A DNA stretch of 64,000 bases. Origin: Niallia sp. XMNu-256. Lineage in GTDB: Bacteria; Bacillota; Bacilli; Bacillales; Cytobacillaceae. Positions 8,011 through 18,158 of the stretch are shown one piece after another (the stretch's first letter is position 1; every line of letters starts with the position of its first letter). The stretch lies in contig NZ_CP137636.1 of NCBI RefSeq assembly GCF_036670015.1, positions 3,264,501-3,328,500 on the forward strand, read 5' to 3'. The position numbers and the translations under genes were made by a program. Under the pieces are notes generated by a model. The model saw only the letters and a program-made list of their open reading frames with translations, did not search any database and had not been told where the DNA came from.

Positions 8011-9041
8011 TCTTGTTGCTGTTCTTGTTGCTGTTGTATTTTTTTATGCCTTTCAATTTCATCAATTCGGGAAACGACATATTCAATATTTTTTAATAGC
8101 CAGAATTCCCTTTGCAGTTTTTTGACAGCCCTTCGTTCATGCCTTTGTCTCTTGTTTCCTTCGCGAAACAGTCTCTCAGAAGTCTTGATGATAAAAGAAG
8201 GTTGTGCTAAATAGCTAAGAAACAACCCCATTTCCTCATCTTGAAACGGAAAGTATTTAAAATACGTGTAAAGCCATTCGACTAACTCTTCCGATTCCTT
8301 TGGAAATCCCCTCAATGTTTTTACCATGAAAGGCAGTAAGTCATGAATCGGAGAGCCTATTGATGTTTTTTCGAAGTTACTAAAATAGCCGTAGCCTTTT
8401 TCATCAAAAAGGAAATGGTCATTAGATAACTTCCCATGGATAATGACAATTCGAGCTTTGTCCTTCTCTTTTGTCGCTTCATACCATTCATTCAATTTTC
8501 GTTTTGAAAAAGTCAATGCATGCTTAATCGTCGGATAATAAGTACAAAACAATAATTCAAATGGAGACATGTAGATTTTTCTTTCATATTCTCCCAGCAG
8601 TTCATTGATAAGTGCTTCTTCTCTCTCCAATTCCTCGATGGACTTATCAAAATGTGCCTTTCGATGCTCTTTATTCACCTTCACTTCACGTGCAGACAGA
8701 GTATGAAGCCTTGCCAGCTCACGAAATAATTTCGAATGATCCCCTTTTTCCGCATTAGCGAGCCATGGCATTAAATAATACAATTGATGGTTATAGAGGA
8801 TCCCGTATCGACCATCTAAAGTGGGATAAATGGGAACAATCCGGTTGTATCCAGACTGATAAAGCGATTGAACATACCGGATAAAATCGATTCCCTGATT
8901 CGCATCAATTTTTTTTAACGCATAGACCCCTTGATTTGTATAGACCTTCGTAACCTTACCAAGGGATTCGATAAATGTGGGGGTAAGCCCGTAATTTTGT
9001 AAAATAGCTGTTACCGTTTGGTTACTAGTAGAGTCTCTCAT
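7992..9041 (-). CDS. ysxE: Spore coat-associated kinase-like protein YsxE
   Basis: The 349-aa protein has the CotS/YsxE kinase-like (aminoglycoside phosphotransferase-type) fold. YALKKI near the N-terminus is the nucleotide-binding lysine region. IIHGKLSNDHFLFD stands where the catalytic loop would be (HGKLSNDH in place of the usual HxDxxxxN), so activity may be altered. It directly follows spoVID, as in other Bacillus genomes where the pair belongs to the mother-cell coat programme. The C-terminus is low-complexity (IQQQQEQQQEEARND). The start ATG has AGAGGGAT upstream. Confidence 0.88.
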   Translation of the reverse strand: MRDSTSNQTVTAILQNYGLTPTFIESLGKVTKVYTNQGVYALKKIDANQGIDFIRYVQSLYQSGYNRIVPIYPTLDGRYGILYNHQLYYLMPWLANAEKGDHSKLFRELARLHTLSAREVKVNKEHRKAHFDKSIEELEREEALINELLGEYERKIYMSPFELLFCTYYPTIKHALTFSKRKLNEWYEATKEKDKARIVIIHGKLSNDHFLFDEKGYGYFSNFEKTSIGSPIHDLLPFMVKTLRGFPKESEELVEWLYTYFKYFPFQDEEMGLFLSYLAQPSFIIKTSERLFREGNKRQRHERRAVKKLQREFWLLKNIEYVVSRIDEIERHKKIQQQQEQQQEEARND

Positions 9042-9068
9042 TTGATCCCTCTGTCCTGATTGGGGATT

Positions 9069-10448
9069 TTACCTTTGTGATTGTGGAACAGGAATGTATA
9101 GGACTTGCCCCTCATAAATATCTTGATTCAACTCCATTTGATTCACTCTTTGAATCTGTGTTACTGGAACCTCATAGCGTTCAGAGAGAACCTCGAGGGT
9201 ATCCCCGTTCTGCACGATACACATTCTTAGTTTAGTAAGCTCCTCCTCATCTTTACGGGCAAAGAATTCTGAGAGTGTGATGGACTGCTTATTTTTTAAC
9301 TTTTTGCCAGGTTTCTTTTTCCCTTTTGTTGGAGCCGGCTCTTCTTCATGCTCGAGCATTTCCTCATTTTCCTCTGGAGACTCTGCTTCTACTACGGGTT
9401 GTTCTTCCACATTTTGTTGAGGAGTAAAAGTGATTTCAGGAACAGCCTCCTTTTTAACCTCCTCTTGAAGGATAGGTGCCTCTACAATCGGCGTTTCCTT
9501 TCTTGGTTCCTCATAAACTGTCTCTTCAAGAACTGGAGATTCTTCAACAGATGGACCTTGATCAGGTATTTCTAGCTCAGGTGTTTTAGCTTCTGCCTTT
9601 ATTGATTCTTCTCGGTTATTTTCATCCTGAATGAGGGAAATTTCCGGGTATTTTTCCTCAAAGGATTGGAATCCCGTAAATTCTTCGACTTTCTCTTCCT
9701 CTGGAGGTGTTTTTCTAGCCTCTACTTCAAATGGTTCATATTCTTCGTCTATCTCATCAGGAATTTCTGGCTTGGAAAAAGCCTCTACTTCCTCATTTAA
9801 ATCTTCCGTAATTCTTTCCTCTTCATATGGCTTGTAAACTTGATTAATATCAATCTCAGGAATTTCTGATTCAGGTCTTTCATATGGTGCAAACCCTTGT
9901 AGATCATCTCTGAACACTGGTTCATGATCCTCGACTTCCTCGATCTCTTCAATTCCATCGATTTCAACTTCAACGGGTTCCTCTTCTTCATGAAATTGCT
10001 GTTGTTCCCCATAAAGGCCAATAATCATCAAATCGGCGGTCAATCGTAAACAACTTTTTTCTGGAAAAGCATAATCAAACGTTTCGACCGTGACATCAAT
10101 GGCGTCTAAATTTCGAATCCGATTTTTCGGGATTGTTACCTCAACGGGAAATTGATGGGTAAAGGCATAAATTCCCTCATCTTCTCTTAACTCTACTAGT
10201 TGAACAGACCTTGGATTTTTATTAAAAAAGTCAAAGTCTTCATCTTCTTCTATAACCGAAATTTCCTCACGATTATATTCACCTGTTAACTCCAGAGATC
10301 CTTTTATCGTTATATATTGATCGCTCTCTTGAATGGTAATATCGGGATCAAGTGAGATCGAGAGTAAATCATCTACTTCCTGTCCTTTTTGAAACCAAAC
10401 GGATTCCTCTAATGAAAATCGTAAATAAGATTGATTACCATGTGACAA
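9069..10448 (-). CDS. spoVID: Spore morphogenetic protein SpoVID
   Basis: SpoVID links the spore coat to the forespore surface during encasement. The N-terminal domain (about 1-150, beginning SHGNQSYLRFSLEESVWF) matches the family. The middle (about 165-380) is highly acidic and proline/glutamate-rich. The C-terminus carries a LysM domain (MCIVQNGDTLEVLSERYEVP to the end), the part known to bind lipid II/peptidoglycan. Length is 459 aa; the middle region varies in length between species. The start is TTG at 10448 after GAAGGGAGGAG. Its downstream partner is ysxE (27 bp gap). Confidence 0.93.
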   Translation of the reverse strand: MSHGNQSYLRFSLEESVWFQKGQEVDDLLSISLDPDITIQESDQYITIKGSLELTGEYNREEISVIEEDEDFDFFNKNPRSVQLVELREDEGIYAFTHQFPVEVTIPKNRIRNLDAIDVTVETFDYAFPEKSCLRLTADLMIIGLYGEQQQFHEEEEPVEVEIDGIEEIEEVEDHEPVFRDDLQGFAPYERPESEIPEIDINQVYKPYEEERITEDLNEEVEAFSKPEIPDEIDEEYEPFEVEARKTPPEEEKVEEFTGFQSFEEKYPEISLIQDENNREESIKAEAKTPELEIPDQGPSVEESPVLEETVYEEPRKETPIVEAPILQEEVKKEAVPEITFTPQQNVEEQPVVEAESPEENEEMLEHEEEPAPTKGKKKPGKKLKNKQSITLSEFFARKDEEELTKLRMCIVQNGDTLEVLSERYEVPVTQIQRVNQMELNQDIYEGQVLYIPVPQSQR

Positions 10449-10594
10449 AGCGACTCCTCCCTTCTATTACATCACGTTAATCACCATGTCAATTACACTT
10501 TATGAATAGAAAGAAGGATTTATGATTTATCACTAAAAAAAACGGATGTTTTAGGAGGGATGGAATTTGAGTGGGATTGGGGCTTTTTACCAAG

Positions 10595-10678
10595 ATACGA
10601 GTAAAGAGTGGGAAAATACGAGTAACCTGCAGAAAAATACGAGTAAACCCTCAAAATATACGAGTAAGGTCTCTTATT
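10595..10678 (+). repeat. 21-bp tandem repeat, four units
   Basis: The decamer ATACGAGTAA occurs at 10595, 10616, 10637 and 10658, exactly 21 bp apart, with unrelated or A-rich 11-bp fillers between copies. The 300-bp gap between hemL and spoVID otherwise holds only the hemL terminator. A 62-codon plus-strand frame runs across it and reads as a heptad repeat (KIRV...), but it has no convincing ribosome binding site, so I treat it as non-coding. Confidence 0.8.
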
Positions 10679-10736
10679 AGAGAAAATATCGCTCATTTTG
10701 TTAACTCAGAAGCTTTATTTTTAATTTTTAGACGCC

Positions 10737-10777
10737 AAAAAAGCCAGTCCTTCCCCTAATAAAGGGAATACTGGCTT
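10737..10777 (-). terminator. hem operon terminator downstream of hemL
   Basis: GCCAGTATTCCC pairs with GGGGAAGGACTGGC on the minus strand, followed by TTTTTT. Confidence 0.85.
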
Positions 10778-10792
10778 CATTAAAGACGATAT

Positions 10793-12082
10793 TTACTTTT
10801 TATACTTAGAAAACGCGATTTCAACGGCATGAATCGTCTTGTCTAGATCTTCATCACTATGCTCTGTTGATAAGAATAATCCTTCAAATTGAGAAGGCGG
10901 TAGGAATACACCGTTATCAGCCATTTCTTTATAATACTGAGCAAAGAAGTTCAGGTCAGATGTTTTTGCACGGTCGTAATCGATCACCTCTTCATTTGTA
11001 AAGAAGAAGCCAATCATTGAGCCCGCACGGTTAAATGTAACCGGTACACCGTACTTTTCGGCTGCGGCTGTAATTCCTGCCTGCAACTTGTCACCTTTTC
11101 GTTCAAATTCTGTATAGTCTTCCGGTTTTAATTGGCTGATCGTTTCATAGCCAGCCGTCATTGCAAGCGGGTTACCTGATAAAGTGCCAGCTTGATAAAT
11201 CGAACCGCTTGGTGCTACTTTTTCCATGATTTCAGCTTTACCACCGTAAGCACCAACTGGCAGGCCCCCACCAAGTACTTTTCCAAGACAGGTTAAGTCA
11301 GGAGTAATTCCAAAGTAACCTTGTGCACAGTTATATCCAACACGGAAGCCAGTCATGACTTCATCAAAAATTAATAGGGCGCCATGCTCACTTGTTAATT
11401 CACGTAAACCAGCTAAAAATCCAGGCTGTGGCGGAACAACCCCCATATTTCCTGCAACAGGTTCAACAATCACAGCTGCAATATCTTTTCCATATTGTTC
11501 AAAAGCATATTTCACTCCGTCTAGATCATTATAGGCTACTGTTAACGTATTTCTAGCCACTCCCTCAGGAACGCCTGGGCTGTCTGGCAAGCCTAATGTA
11601 GCAACACCCGAACCCGCCTTAATGAGTAAAGAATCTGAGGCGCCATGATAACAGCCTTCAAATTTTAAAATTAAATTTCTTCCCGTATAGCCTCTTGCTA
11701 AGCGAAGGGCACTCATTGTTGCCTCTGTCCCTGAGGATACCATGCGGATCATTTCAATCGATGGCACACGTTCTTTTACTAAGTTGGCCAGTTTGTTTTC
11801 CATCAGAGTTGGCGCCCCAAAGCTAGCACCCATCTCTGCCACTTTTTTGAGCCCTTCGACGACACGATCATTCGCATGTCCTAAAATAAGCGGTCCCCAT
11901 GATAAAACATAGTCGATATATTCATTGCCATCAATATCGTAAATCTTTGAGCCTTTTCCTCTTTCCATAAAAATCGGATCCATGTTAACGGATTTAAAAG
12001 CTCGTACTGGACTATTTACTCCACCTGGCATTAATGTTTTCGCTTCTTGAAAGGCTTCGATTGAACGATCATAAGAACGCAT
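10793..12082 (-). CDS. hemL: Glutamate-1-semialdehyde 2,1-aminomutase
   Basis: This PLP-dependent enzyme converts glutamate-1-semialdehyde to 5-aminolevulinate in the C5 pathway of heme synthesis. The N-terminal [12 protein letters not shown], the PLP-site segment [11 protein letters not shown] and the lysine in [17 protein letters not shown] are all as expected for HemL. Length is 429 aa. It is the last gene of hemAXCDBL, with the operon terminator just downstream. Confidence 0.97.
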   Translation of the reverse strand: MRSYDRSIEAFQEAKTLMPGGVNSPVRAFKSVNMDPIFMERGKGSKIYDIDGNEYIDYVLSWGPLILGHANDRVVEGLKKVAEMGASFGAPTLMENKLANLVKERVPSIEMIRMVSSGTEATMSALRLARGYTGRNLILKFEGCYHGASDSLLIKAGSGVATLGLPDSPGVPEGVARNTLTVAYNDLDGVKYAFEQYGKDIAAVIVEPVAGNMGVVPPQPGFLAGLRELTSEHGALLIFDEVMTGFRVGYNCAQGYFGITPDLTCLGKVLGGGLPVGAYGGKAEIMEKVAPSGSIYQAGTLSGNPLAMTAGYETISQLKPEDYTEFERKGDKLQAGITAAAEKYGVPVTFNRAGSMIGFFFTNEEVIDYDRAKTSDLNFFAQYYKEMADNGVFLPPSQFEGLFLSTEHSDEDLDKTIHAVEIAFSKYKK

Positions 12083-12119
12083 ACAATCCCTCTTCTCTAT
12101 GTATTATATTTTGGTATTC

Positions 12120-13097
12120 TTATTTTTCATTTAACCAACGTGCAGCATCTTTTGCATGATAGGTAATAATTAAATCAGCACCCGCACGCTTCATTCCCGT
12201 CAACATTTCCATGACAACAGATTTCTCATCCACCCAGCCGTTGGCACTTGCTGCTTTAACCATCGAATATTCACCGCTCACATTATAGGTAACAACCGGA
12301 ACATTAAACTCGTTTCGGACATCACGGACAATATCAAGATAAGGCATCCCTGGTTTCACAATGAGGAAGTCAGCCCCTTCTTCAACATCAGACTCTGCTT
12401 CACGGAACGCTTCCAGACGGTTGGCCGGATCCATTTGATATGTTTTACGGTCACCAAATTGCGGGGTACTTTCGGCTGCATCACGGAATGGACCATAGAA
12501 AGCAGAAGCATATTTGACAGAATAAGACATAATTGGAATATGAGCAAACCCTGCTTCATCCAATCCTTGACGAATCGCTGCAACAAACCCATCCATCATA
12601 TTAGATGGTGCAATAATATCTGCCCCTGCCTTTGCTTGACTAATCGCCGTATCCGTTAATAATTTAAGGGATGGATCGTTTAACACTTGGTCCCCTTCAA
12701 TCATGCCACAATGCCCATGACTTGTGTATTCACAAAGACATGTATCAGCCACAACAAGTATATTAGGATACTTTTCTTTGATTAAGCGTGTAGCTTCTTG
12801 GACAATGCCATGATCGTGAAAAGCACCTGTTCCACATTCATCCTTTTCAACAGGAATTCCAAATAGAAGAACAGATTGAATTCCGAGTGATGCCACTTCA
12901 TCCATTTCCTCTGTTAGTCGGTCTAATGAGTATTGATAAATACCTGGCATCGAGGAAATTTCATTTTTAATGTTTTCGCCTTCAATAACAAAAATCGGGT
13001 AGATGAAATCTTCGACTCTAACATGGTTTTCTCGTACTAATGATCGCATTGCTGCATTACGACGTAACCGACGATGGCGTTTAAACTCTAAACCCAT
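12120..13097 (-). CDS. hemB: Delta-aminolevulinic acid dehydratase (porphobilinogen synthase)
   Basis: HemB condenses two 5-aminolevulinate molecules to porphobilinogen. The cysteine-rich metal site [14 protein letters not shown] indicates a zinc-type enzyme. The two Schiff-base lysines lie in [18 protein letters not shown] and [14 protein letters not shown]. Length is 325 aa. The start ATG at 13097 follows TTTGGAGGGA. It lies between hemD and hemL in the conserved hem operon. Confidence 0.97.
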   Translation of the reverse strand: MGLEFKRHRRLRRNAAMRSLVRENHVRVEDFIYPIFVIEGENIKNEISSMPGIYQYSLDRLTEEMDEVASLGIQSVLLFGIPVEKDECGTGAFHDHGIVQEATRLIKEKYPNILVVADTCLCEYTSHGHCGMIEGDQVLNDPSLKLLTDTAISQAKAGADIIAPSNMMDGFVAAIRQGLDEAGFAHIPIMSYSVKYASAFYGPFRDAAESTPQFGDRKTYQMDPANRLEAFREAESDVEEGADFLIVKPGMPYLDIVRDVRNEFNVPVVTYNVSGEYSMVKAASANGWVDEKSVVMEMLTGMKRAGADLIITYHAKDAARWLNEK

Positions 13098-13157
13098 TTG
13101 TATCCCTCCAAAGATTGTTTTTTTAAAATAGTCTTCCCCTGCATTAATCTTCTCCTT

Positions 13158-13943
13158 TTATAAATCGGGAGACGTCTGCTGTATGTAGTTTGCTACTTCC
13201 TTTAGCATTTCCTCAACTGTATAGACAGCCGGAACGATCGAAACGGGTAGAGCATAACTCTCCGCCCTTTTTTTCGCTATAGGGCCGATACAAGCAAAAA
13301 GCAGGCGATTCAGTTCATCCGCTAGATCATTTTTTTGAATGACCTCCATAAAATGATCCACTGTAGATGGGCTTGTAAAACAAACGATATCTAATTCATG
13401 CTGCTGAATGGTTTTAGCTAAAAGGGCTTTGCTTTCAGGTGGAAAATAGGTTCCATAAACAATGATTTCATCTACAATCGCACCTTTTTCTGTTAACTTA
13501 TTACCAATATACGTTCGGGCCAAATTTCCTTTGGGAATCAATACTTTCATCCCTTTTTGAATCATAGAGTCAAATTCGACAACAAACGCCTCGGCCACAT
13601 ATTCCGTAGGAACGAAATCCACTTGAAGTCGTTTTTCAGTCAAGGCCCTTGCTGTTTTTTCACCAATTGCAGCGATTCTGTTAAATTGAGAGAGAGAAAC
13701 TCCTGGATAAGACAGGAAGGTTTCCACTGTCACATTACTTGTAAAAATTACCCAATCATACGATTGTAAATTATGTATCACATTCTCTATCTCAGTTGTC
13801 ATTTTAACTGGTTGGAATGCTAGTAATGGGATTTCAACAGGTTCCCCACCCAACCTTTTGACAAACTTAGAAAAAGATTTAGCTAATTCTTTTTCGCGTG
13901 GAACTAAAACGCTTTTATTTTCTAAGGGATGAGAGGAGCTCAT
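13158..13943 (-). CDS. hemD: Uroporphyrinogen-III synthase
   Basis: HemD cyclises hydroxymethylbilane to uroporphyrinogen III with inversion of ring D. The family is poorly conserved. Recognition rests on operon position, length (261 aa) and typical segments such as [27 protein letters not shown] and [14 protein letters not shown]. The start overlaps the hemC stop by 4 bp, consistent with translational coupling. Confidence 0.93.
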   Translation of the reverse strand: MSSSHPLENKSVLVPREKELAKSFSKFVKRLGGEPVEIPLLAFQPVKMTTEIENVIHNLQSYDWVIFTSNVTVETFLSYPGVSLSQFNRIAAIGEKTARALTEKRLQVDFVPTEYVAEAFVVEFDSMIQKGMKVLIPKGNLARTYIGNKLTEKGAIVDEIIVYGTYFPPESKALLAKTIQQHELDIVCFTSPSTVDHFMEVIQKNDLADELNRLLFACIGPIAKKRAESYALPVSIVPAVYTVEEMLKEVANYIQQTSPDL

Positions 13944-14875
13944 TCACTCTCAAGCTCCTCTTTCACCTGATCCATTAAGTCTTTCGCACCTAATTCGATT
14001 AAGTTTTCTGCTAGTTTTTCCCCAAGTTCTTCCGGATTTTGTCCAACAGCCTGATCTCTTAGGATCGTTTTTCCATCAGGTGATGCAACAAGACCAGTTA
14101 AAACGACTTCATTATTAGAATTAATCTCGGCAAAGCCAGCAATTGGAACTTGGCACCCGCCTTCCATTTTATCTAAGAAGGATCTTTCAGCCCTAACCGT
14201 TTGACTTGTCTCAACACTATTAAATTTACGAAGTAGTTCTAGTAGTTCTTCATCACTGCCTCGACATTCAATAGCAAGTGCACCTTGGCCTACTGCTGGT
14301 AGACATAAATCTGGATCAAAGAACTCTGTAACTGTCTCCGAAGTCCAGCCCATTCTAGCCAACCCTGCTGCAGCTAAAATAATCGCATCATAGTCTTCTG
14401 TTTTTAATTTTTCAAGTCTTGTATCAATATTTCCCCTAATCCATTTAATCTCAATATCAGGACGTTTTGCAAGGAGCTGTGCACTTCTTCTTAACGAACT
14501 AGTTCCGACAACTGCACCTGGTTTTAAGTCTTGAAATTTAATATGTTCTTTAGAAATAAAGGCATCACGATAATCTTCCCGTTCAGGAATACAACCAATG
14601 ACAAGTCCTTCCGGGAGAACAGCTGGCATATCTTTCATACTATGAACAGCCATGTCGATCTCTTTATCAAGCATAGCTTGTTCAATCTCTTTCACAAATA
14701 ATCCTTTTCCTCCCACCTTTGAAAGGGTGACATCTAAAATGCGGTCACCTTTTGTAACAATTTCTCTGATTTCAAATTCATAGGAAGGATCTAGTTTTTT
14801 CAACTGTTCGATCACCCATTTTGTTTGGGTCATTGCTAACTTACTACGTCTAGAACCAACAATAATTTTTCTCAT
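13940..14875 (-). CDS. hemC: Porphobilinogen deaminase (hydroxymethylbilane synthase)
   Basis: HemC polymerises four porphobilinogens on its dipyrromethane cofactor. The cofactor cysteine is in [11 protein letters not shown]. Active-site segments [10 protein letters not shown] and [11 protein letters not shown] are present. The frame extends upstream to 14938, but the family N-terminus [14 protein letters not shown] begins at the ATG at 14875, preceded by TTGGAGG, so that start is used (311 aa). Confidence 0.97.
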   Translation of the reverse strand: MRKIIVGSRRSKLAMTQTKWVIEQLKKLDPSYEFEIREIVTKGDRILDVTLSKVGGKGLFVKEIEQAMLDKEIDMAVHSMKDMPAVLPEGLVIGCIPEREDYRDAFISKEHIKFQDLKPGAVVGTSSLRRSAQLLAKRPDIEIKWIRGNIDTRLEKLKTEDYDAIILAAAGLARMGWTSETVTEFFDPDLCLPAVGQGALAIECRGSDEELLELLRKFNSVETSQTVRAERSFLDKMEGGCQVPIAGFAEINSNNEVVLTGLVASPDGKTILRDQAVGQNPEELGEKLAENLIELGAKDLMDQVKEELESE

Positions 14876-14905
14876 GCTAGGCCTCCAAGGTGTTTTTAAT
14901 AGGTT

Positions 14906-14931
14906 GAAAAGAAAGCGCCTCCGCTTTTCTA
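14906..14931 (-). repeat. Short fragment of a dispersed GAAAAGCGGAAGCGCC-type repeat
   Basis: On the minus strand the bases after the hemX stop read AGAAAAGCGGAGGCGC. This resembles the end of the longer repeat between leuB and leuC (29808-30036). It abuts the hemX stop codon and is partly palindromic, so it may act as an intercistronic hairpin. Confidence 0.45.
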
Positions 14932-15759
14932 TAACCAAATATGAAATGATGATAGATTTCCAATTAGGAAAAAGTTAATTAATAAGATGAGAAAGGCAGC
15001 GACATTCCACATCGCTAGCGCTTTTCCAGCCATTCCTTTGCGGATGCGGAAATAAATATAAATACAATAGACAACTACGACTAAGATAGAGCCTATTACC
15101 TTTGGGTCAAACCAGGGAACGAAAGGCAACTTTATATGAGCCCATTGTACACCAAGAATGACTCCAATCATTAGAATCGGAACCCCAATGATATTCAATA
15201 CATAGGAAAATTGTTCAAGTTTCGATAAATCTGCAATTCTCCATAAGCGCTTTCCCCACTTTTTTTGTTTGAGTAAATTATATTGGATTAAATATAGAAT
15301 AGACGAAACAAACGAAAGAGAAAAGGCGCCGTATGACAAAATAGCGGCTGTAATATGTATAAGAAGAAGCTCAGATACTAGTTGTTCGGCCAGAACAGTA
15401 GAACCAATTTGTTCTGGTGCAAATGTATGTATGACAATTACAATAAATCCAATGATGTTCGTAAAAAAGACGATAAAGTCAACCTGTCTTATAGAATTAA
15501 TAATAAGCGAGAAAGTAATCAAGACCCATACATAGAAATAAAGCCCTTCAAAAATGGTTAAAATCGGAAATCGTCCTTTCTCAACCATATAATAATACAA
15601 TGAGAAAGACTGGAGGAGCCATACAAATAAAAGTAACCAGAAGGCAGTGCGATTTGCCTTCCGGTTGTGGTGTAGAAAATCAATAAAATATAGCAATACA
15701 CTTGTTGCGTATAAAATAACCGTTAGCTCTTGCAGCCGAGGTATTAACGTATCCAGCAT
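14929..15759 (-). CDS. hemX: HemX, membrane protein affecting HemA level
   Basis: The 276-aa integral membrane protein has about eight hydrophobic segments and belongs to the CcsA/ResC-like cytochrome c assembly superfamily. In B. subtilis HemX lowers the cellular concentration of HemA. It lies between hemA (14 bp gap) and hemC in the canonical order. The start ATG at 15759 is preceded by a GAGG-containing site. Confidence 0.93.
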   Translation of the reverse strand: MLDTLIPRLQELTVILYATSVLLYFIDFLHHNRKANRTAFWLLLFVWLLQSFSLYYYMVEKGRFPILTIFEGLYFYVWVLITFSLIINSIRQVDFIVFFTNIIGFIVIVIHTFAPEQIGSTVLAEQLVSELLLIHITAAILSYGAFSLSFVSSILYLIQYNLLKQKKWGKRLWRIADLSKLEQFSYVLNIIGVPILMIGVILGVQWAHIKLPFVPWFDPKVIGSILVVVVYCIYIYFRIRKGMAGKALAMWNVAAFLILLINFFLIGNLSSFHIWL

Positions 15760-15773
15760 ATAATAACCTCATT

Positions 15774-17120
15774 CTATGATTGAAAAACCGGCTTAGAGGT
15801 ATGAATAATAGCAGTTTTTTCTTTTGCCGTTTCCGCAAATTTTTGTTTTTCAACTTGCTCTTCAATATTAAAGATACTCATAAAGAATTTTAAGTTTTTA
15901 TCCCGATCTTTTGAGCCAGCTAATTCCTTCACTTGTAAGATTGGATCTTTCAGCATTTGATTAATGATACTTTTTGTATGTTTATTAAGCACTTTCATTT
16001 CCCGTTCCGATAAATCGGGTAATTTGCGTTCTAGGCTTTTCATCGTTTCGGCTTGAATACCTAAAGCCTTCTCACGGAGTGCGGAAATCACCGGAACGAC
16101 TCCTAGCATATTCAACCATTGCTTATATTCAACAATTTCCTCTTCGATCATCAGCATGATTGCTTCTGCCGCTTTTTTACGTTCTTGTAGGTTCGCTTGT
16201 ACAATTCCTTCTAAATCGTCAATATCATAAAGGAATACACTGTCAAGCTCAGCAATGGCTGGATCCAAATCACGAGGAACAGCAATATCTACCATAAATA
16301 ATGGTTTGCCTTTACGCTGTTTCGCTGCTGCCTCAACCACTTCTTTTGTTAGGATAAAATCCTGTGCACCAGTCGAACTAATTAAAATATCAGCATCAAT
16401 AAGTGCGGATTCAAGCTCATTTAATGATTTCGCTTGTCCATTAAAACGAGAGGCAACCTTTTCTGCTTTTTCATAAGTACGGTTTAAAACCGTAATTTTC
16501 GTTGCACCACTGCCTTGAAGATTTTGGATTGCCAATTCGCCCATTTTACCTGCGCCTAAAATTAACGTATGTTTGTTCTCAATCGATCCGAAAACCTTCT
16601 TAGCTAATTCTACCGCCGCATAGCTTACAGATACTGCATTTGCGCCAATATCTGTGTTTGAATGTGCCTTTTTTGCTAAGGTAATAGCTTGTTTAAATAA
16701 TTGATTAAATACCGTACCAATTGTTCCTTCTTCCTGTGCTAGTAAAAAGCTTGAACGAACCTGTCCCAAAATTTGAGTTTCTCCGAGAACAAGTGAGTTT
16801 AACCCACAAGTAACCTTAAAGAGATGTTCCATCGCACCGTCCACTTCATATATAAACAGAAAAGGCGTAAATTCCTCCTTTTCTATTTGAAACCATTCTG
16901 AAAGAAAATCCTTAATATAATATCTGCCCGTATGAATTTGATCAACCACTGCATAAATTTCCGTCCGATTACAGGTTGATAGGATTACATTTTCAAGAAT
17001 ACTTTTCTTTTCTTTTAACTTCTTCATTGCATCCCCTAATTGTGACGGCTCAAATGTTAACCGTTCCCGAATTTCTACTGGGGCTGTCTTGTGATTAATT
17101 CCAACAACAATAATATGCAT
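15774..17120 (-). CDS. hemA: Glutamyl-tRNA reductase
   Basis: HemA reduces glutamyl-tRNA to glutamate-1-semialdehyde, the first committed step of heme synthesis. The N-terminus [21 protein letters not shown] and the catalytic cysteine in LSTCNRTE are diagnostic. The NADPH-binding segment [12 protein letters not shown] and a C-terminal dimerisation domain follow. The frame is open to 17150, but the conserved N-terminus begins at the ATG at 17120 with AAGGGGG upstream (448 aa). A structured repeat at 17157-17330 probably falls in its 5' leader. Confidence 0.97.
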   Translation of the reverse strand: MHIIVVGINHKTAPVEIRERLTFEPSQLGDAMKKLKEKKSILENVILSTCNRTEIYAVVDQIHTGRYYIKDFLSEWFQIEKEEFTPFLFIYEVDGAMEHLFKVTCGLNSLVLGETQILGQVRSSFLLAQEEGTIGTVFNQLFKQAITLAKKAHSNTDIGANAVSVSYAAVELAKKVFGSIENKHTLILGAGKMGELAIQNLQGSGATKITVLNRTYEKAEKVASRFNGQAKSLNELESALIDADILISSTGAQDFILTKEVVEAAAKQRKGKPLFMVDIAVPRDLDPAIAELDSVFLYDIDDLEGIVQANLQERKKAAEAIMLMIEEEIVEYKQWLNMLGVVPVISALREKALGIQAETMKSLERKLPDLSEREMKVLNKHTKSIINQMLKDPILQVKELAGSKDRDKNLKFFMSIFNIEEQVEKQKFAETAKEKTAIIHTSKPVFQS

Positions 17121-17156
17121 ATTACTTATTAACCCCCTTAAAAGATGCATAAAGTC

Positions 17157-17330
17157 AAACTTCCATCAGTGAGTGTTCTTTCACACTGATGGTTAGTCAC
17201 GCAGAGCCTGATTGATTTATCTAAGGGCTAAAGCCCAAAGATAAATCTTATTTCACCAATCGGAGCTTTACGGGGAGTTGATCCCCCAATCTTAAAGTGG
17301 GGGCTTACTGCCCGTTAAGCCTGATAAATA
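17157..17330 (-). repeat. Structured dispersed repeat, copy A, upstream of hemA
   Basis: This segment matches the reverse complement of 41294-41476 upstream of recQ. Shared blocks include GATTTATCT...AGATAAAT enclosing GGCTAAAGCC, GTCACGCA and AAACTTCCATCAGTG. Copy A folds as three hairpins: CCCCC/GGGGG, GATTTATCT/AGATAAATC with an inner GGGCT/AGCCC, and CCATCAGTG/CACTGATGG. It lies 36 bp before the hemA start in the same orientation as copy B relative to recQ. The 250 bp beyond it up to the next gene are AT-rich with no feature I can support. Confidence 0.75.
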
Positions 17331-17577
17331 CCTATATACATTGTATCATGTAAGCTCGTTATTATTTTTAGTAATTGTGAACATATATTGAAAACATTTC
17401 TAACGTGCTTAAGTTAAGAAAAGAAAAAATTTCCTAATAAGTAAATCGTTTATATTTAGTAGTATGGTAATATAGTTAAGAAAGTATGATTATTTATGTC
17501 TTTTTTTAGTTCTTCCTCTGTACAATATCAAAAAAACTTTGATTATTCAAGAAATCAACACTGGAAGGATGGAGAGG

Positions 17578-18063
17578 TTGAATCATTATCGTTATTTCTC
17601 AGGGATTATTTTATTAGGCTTTGGTATCTACTTTTTTGGGCAGCAAACAAATATCACTCTATTAAATGAATATCGAACATGGCCGACTCTTCTAATCATT
17701 GTTGGTCTTGCTTTACTTGCACAAGGGTATAAAGGACAAGAATATGAGGTGATCCTGCCTGGGGTGATTGTAGCGGGATTTGGGTTTCATTTTCATGTTG
17801 TTGAACGCTTTTCAATTTGGCCTGATGCTAGTGGAGCATTAGTTTTATTCATTGCTCTTGGATTAGTTCTACGCTATCAAAAGACAGGAAATGGCCTCAT
17901 ACAAGGGATTATATTTTTAGCGATCGCAGGATTAATCATTTTCTATGACAACCTCTTAAGCTGGTTGGGATCATTAGGAAACAATGTTGATGCGATTATC
18001 CAATATTGGCCGCTTCTCCTCATGATCCTAGGAATTTATTTATTATTTATTAAAAAGAAGTAG
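17578..18063 (+). CDS. LiaF/LiaI-like polytopic membrane protein (YsxD position)
   Basis: The 161-aa product has five or six hydrophobic segments and repeated WP-containing motifs (TWPTLLIIVG, IWPDASGALV, YWPLLLMILG) seen in the LiaI/LiaF-type transmembrane domain. The start TTG at 17578 has GGAAGGA at 8-nt spacing; the frame is open upstream to 17539. It is transcribed opposite to hemA and engB. B. subtilis has the membrane protein gene ysxD in this gap, so this may be its counterpart; function is unknown. A strong terminator follows at 18106. Confidence 0.75.
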   Translation: MNHYRYFSGIILLGFGIYFFGQQTNITLLNEYRTWPTLLIIVGLALLAQGYKGQEYEVILPGVIVAGFGFHFHVVERFSIWPDASGALVLFIALGLVLRYQKTGNGLIQGIIFLAIAGLIIFYDNLLSWLGSLGNNVDAIIQYWPLLLMILGIYLLFIKKK

Positions 18064-18105
18064 ATGGAGAGATGGTTTGAACTTGTCCTAAGTTCCTATG
18101 AATCC

Positions 18106-18153
18106 AAAAAAGCACGATCTTAGAAAGGAAAGTTATCTAAGATCGTGCTTTTT
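18106..18153. terminator. Bidirectional terminator between the LiaF-like gene and engB
   Basis: A long perfect stem (AAAAAAGCACGATCTTAGA and its complement, loop of 10 nt) gives a U-tract in both directions and serves the two convergent genes. Confidence 0.92.
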
Positions 18154-18158
18154 ATTTT

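Noticed and set aside
7992-8050. Frameshift or truncation at the ysxE C-terminus
   Set aside because: The glutamine-rich tail looks odd, but the protein has full family length and the stop coincides with a hairpin; low-complexity tails are common.
10571-10759. Heptad-repeat peptide gene over the 21-bp array
   Set aside because: The 21-bp period automatically gives a 7-residue repeat in an open frame. There is no good ribosome binding site and the frame runs into the hemL terminator.
17380-17400. PerR box upstream of hemA
   Set aside because: The hem operon is PerR-regulated in B. subtilis, but the best candidate (TTACTAAAAATAATAA) has the wrong length and poor symmetry, so I do not call it.
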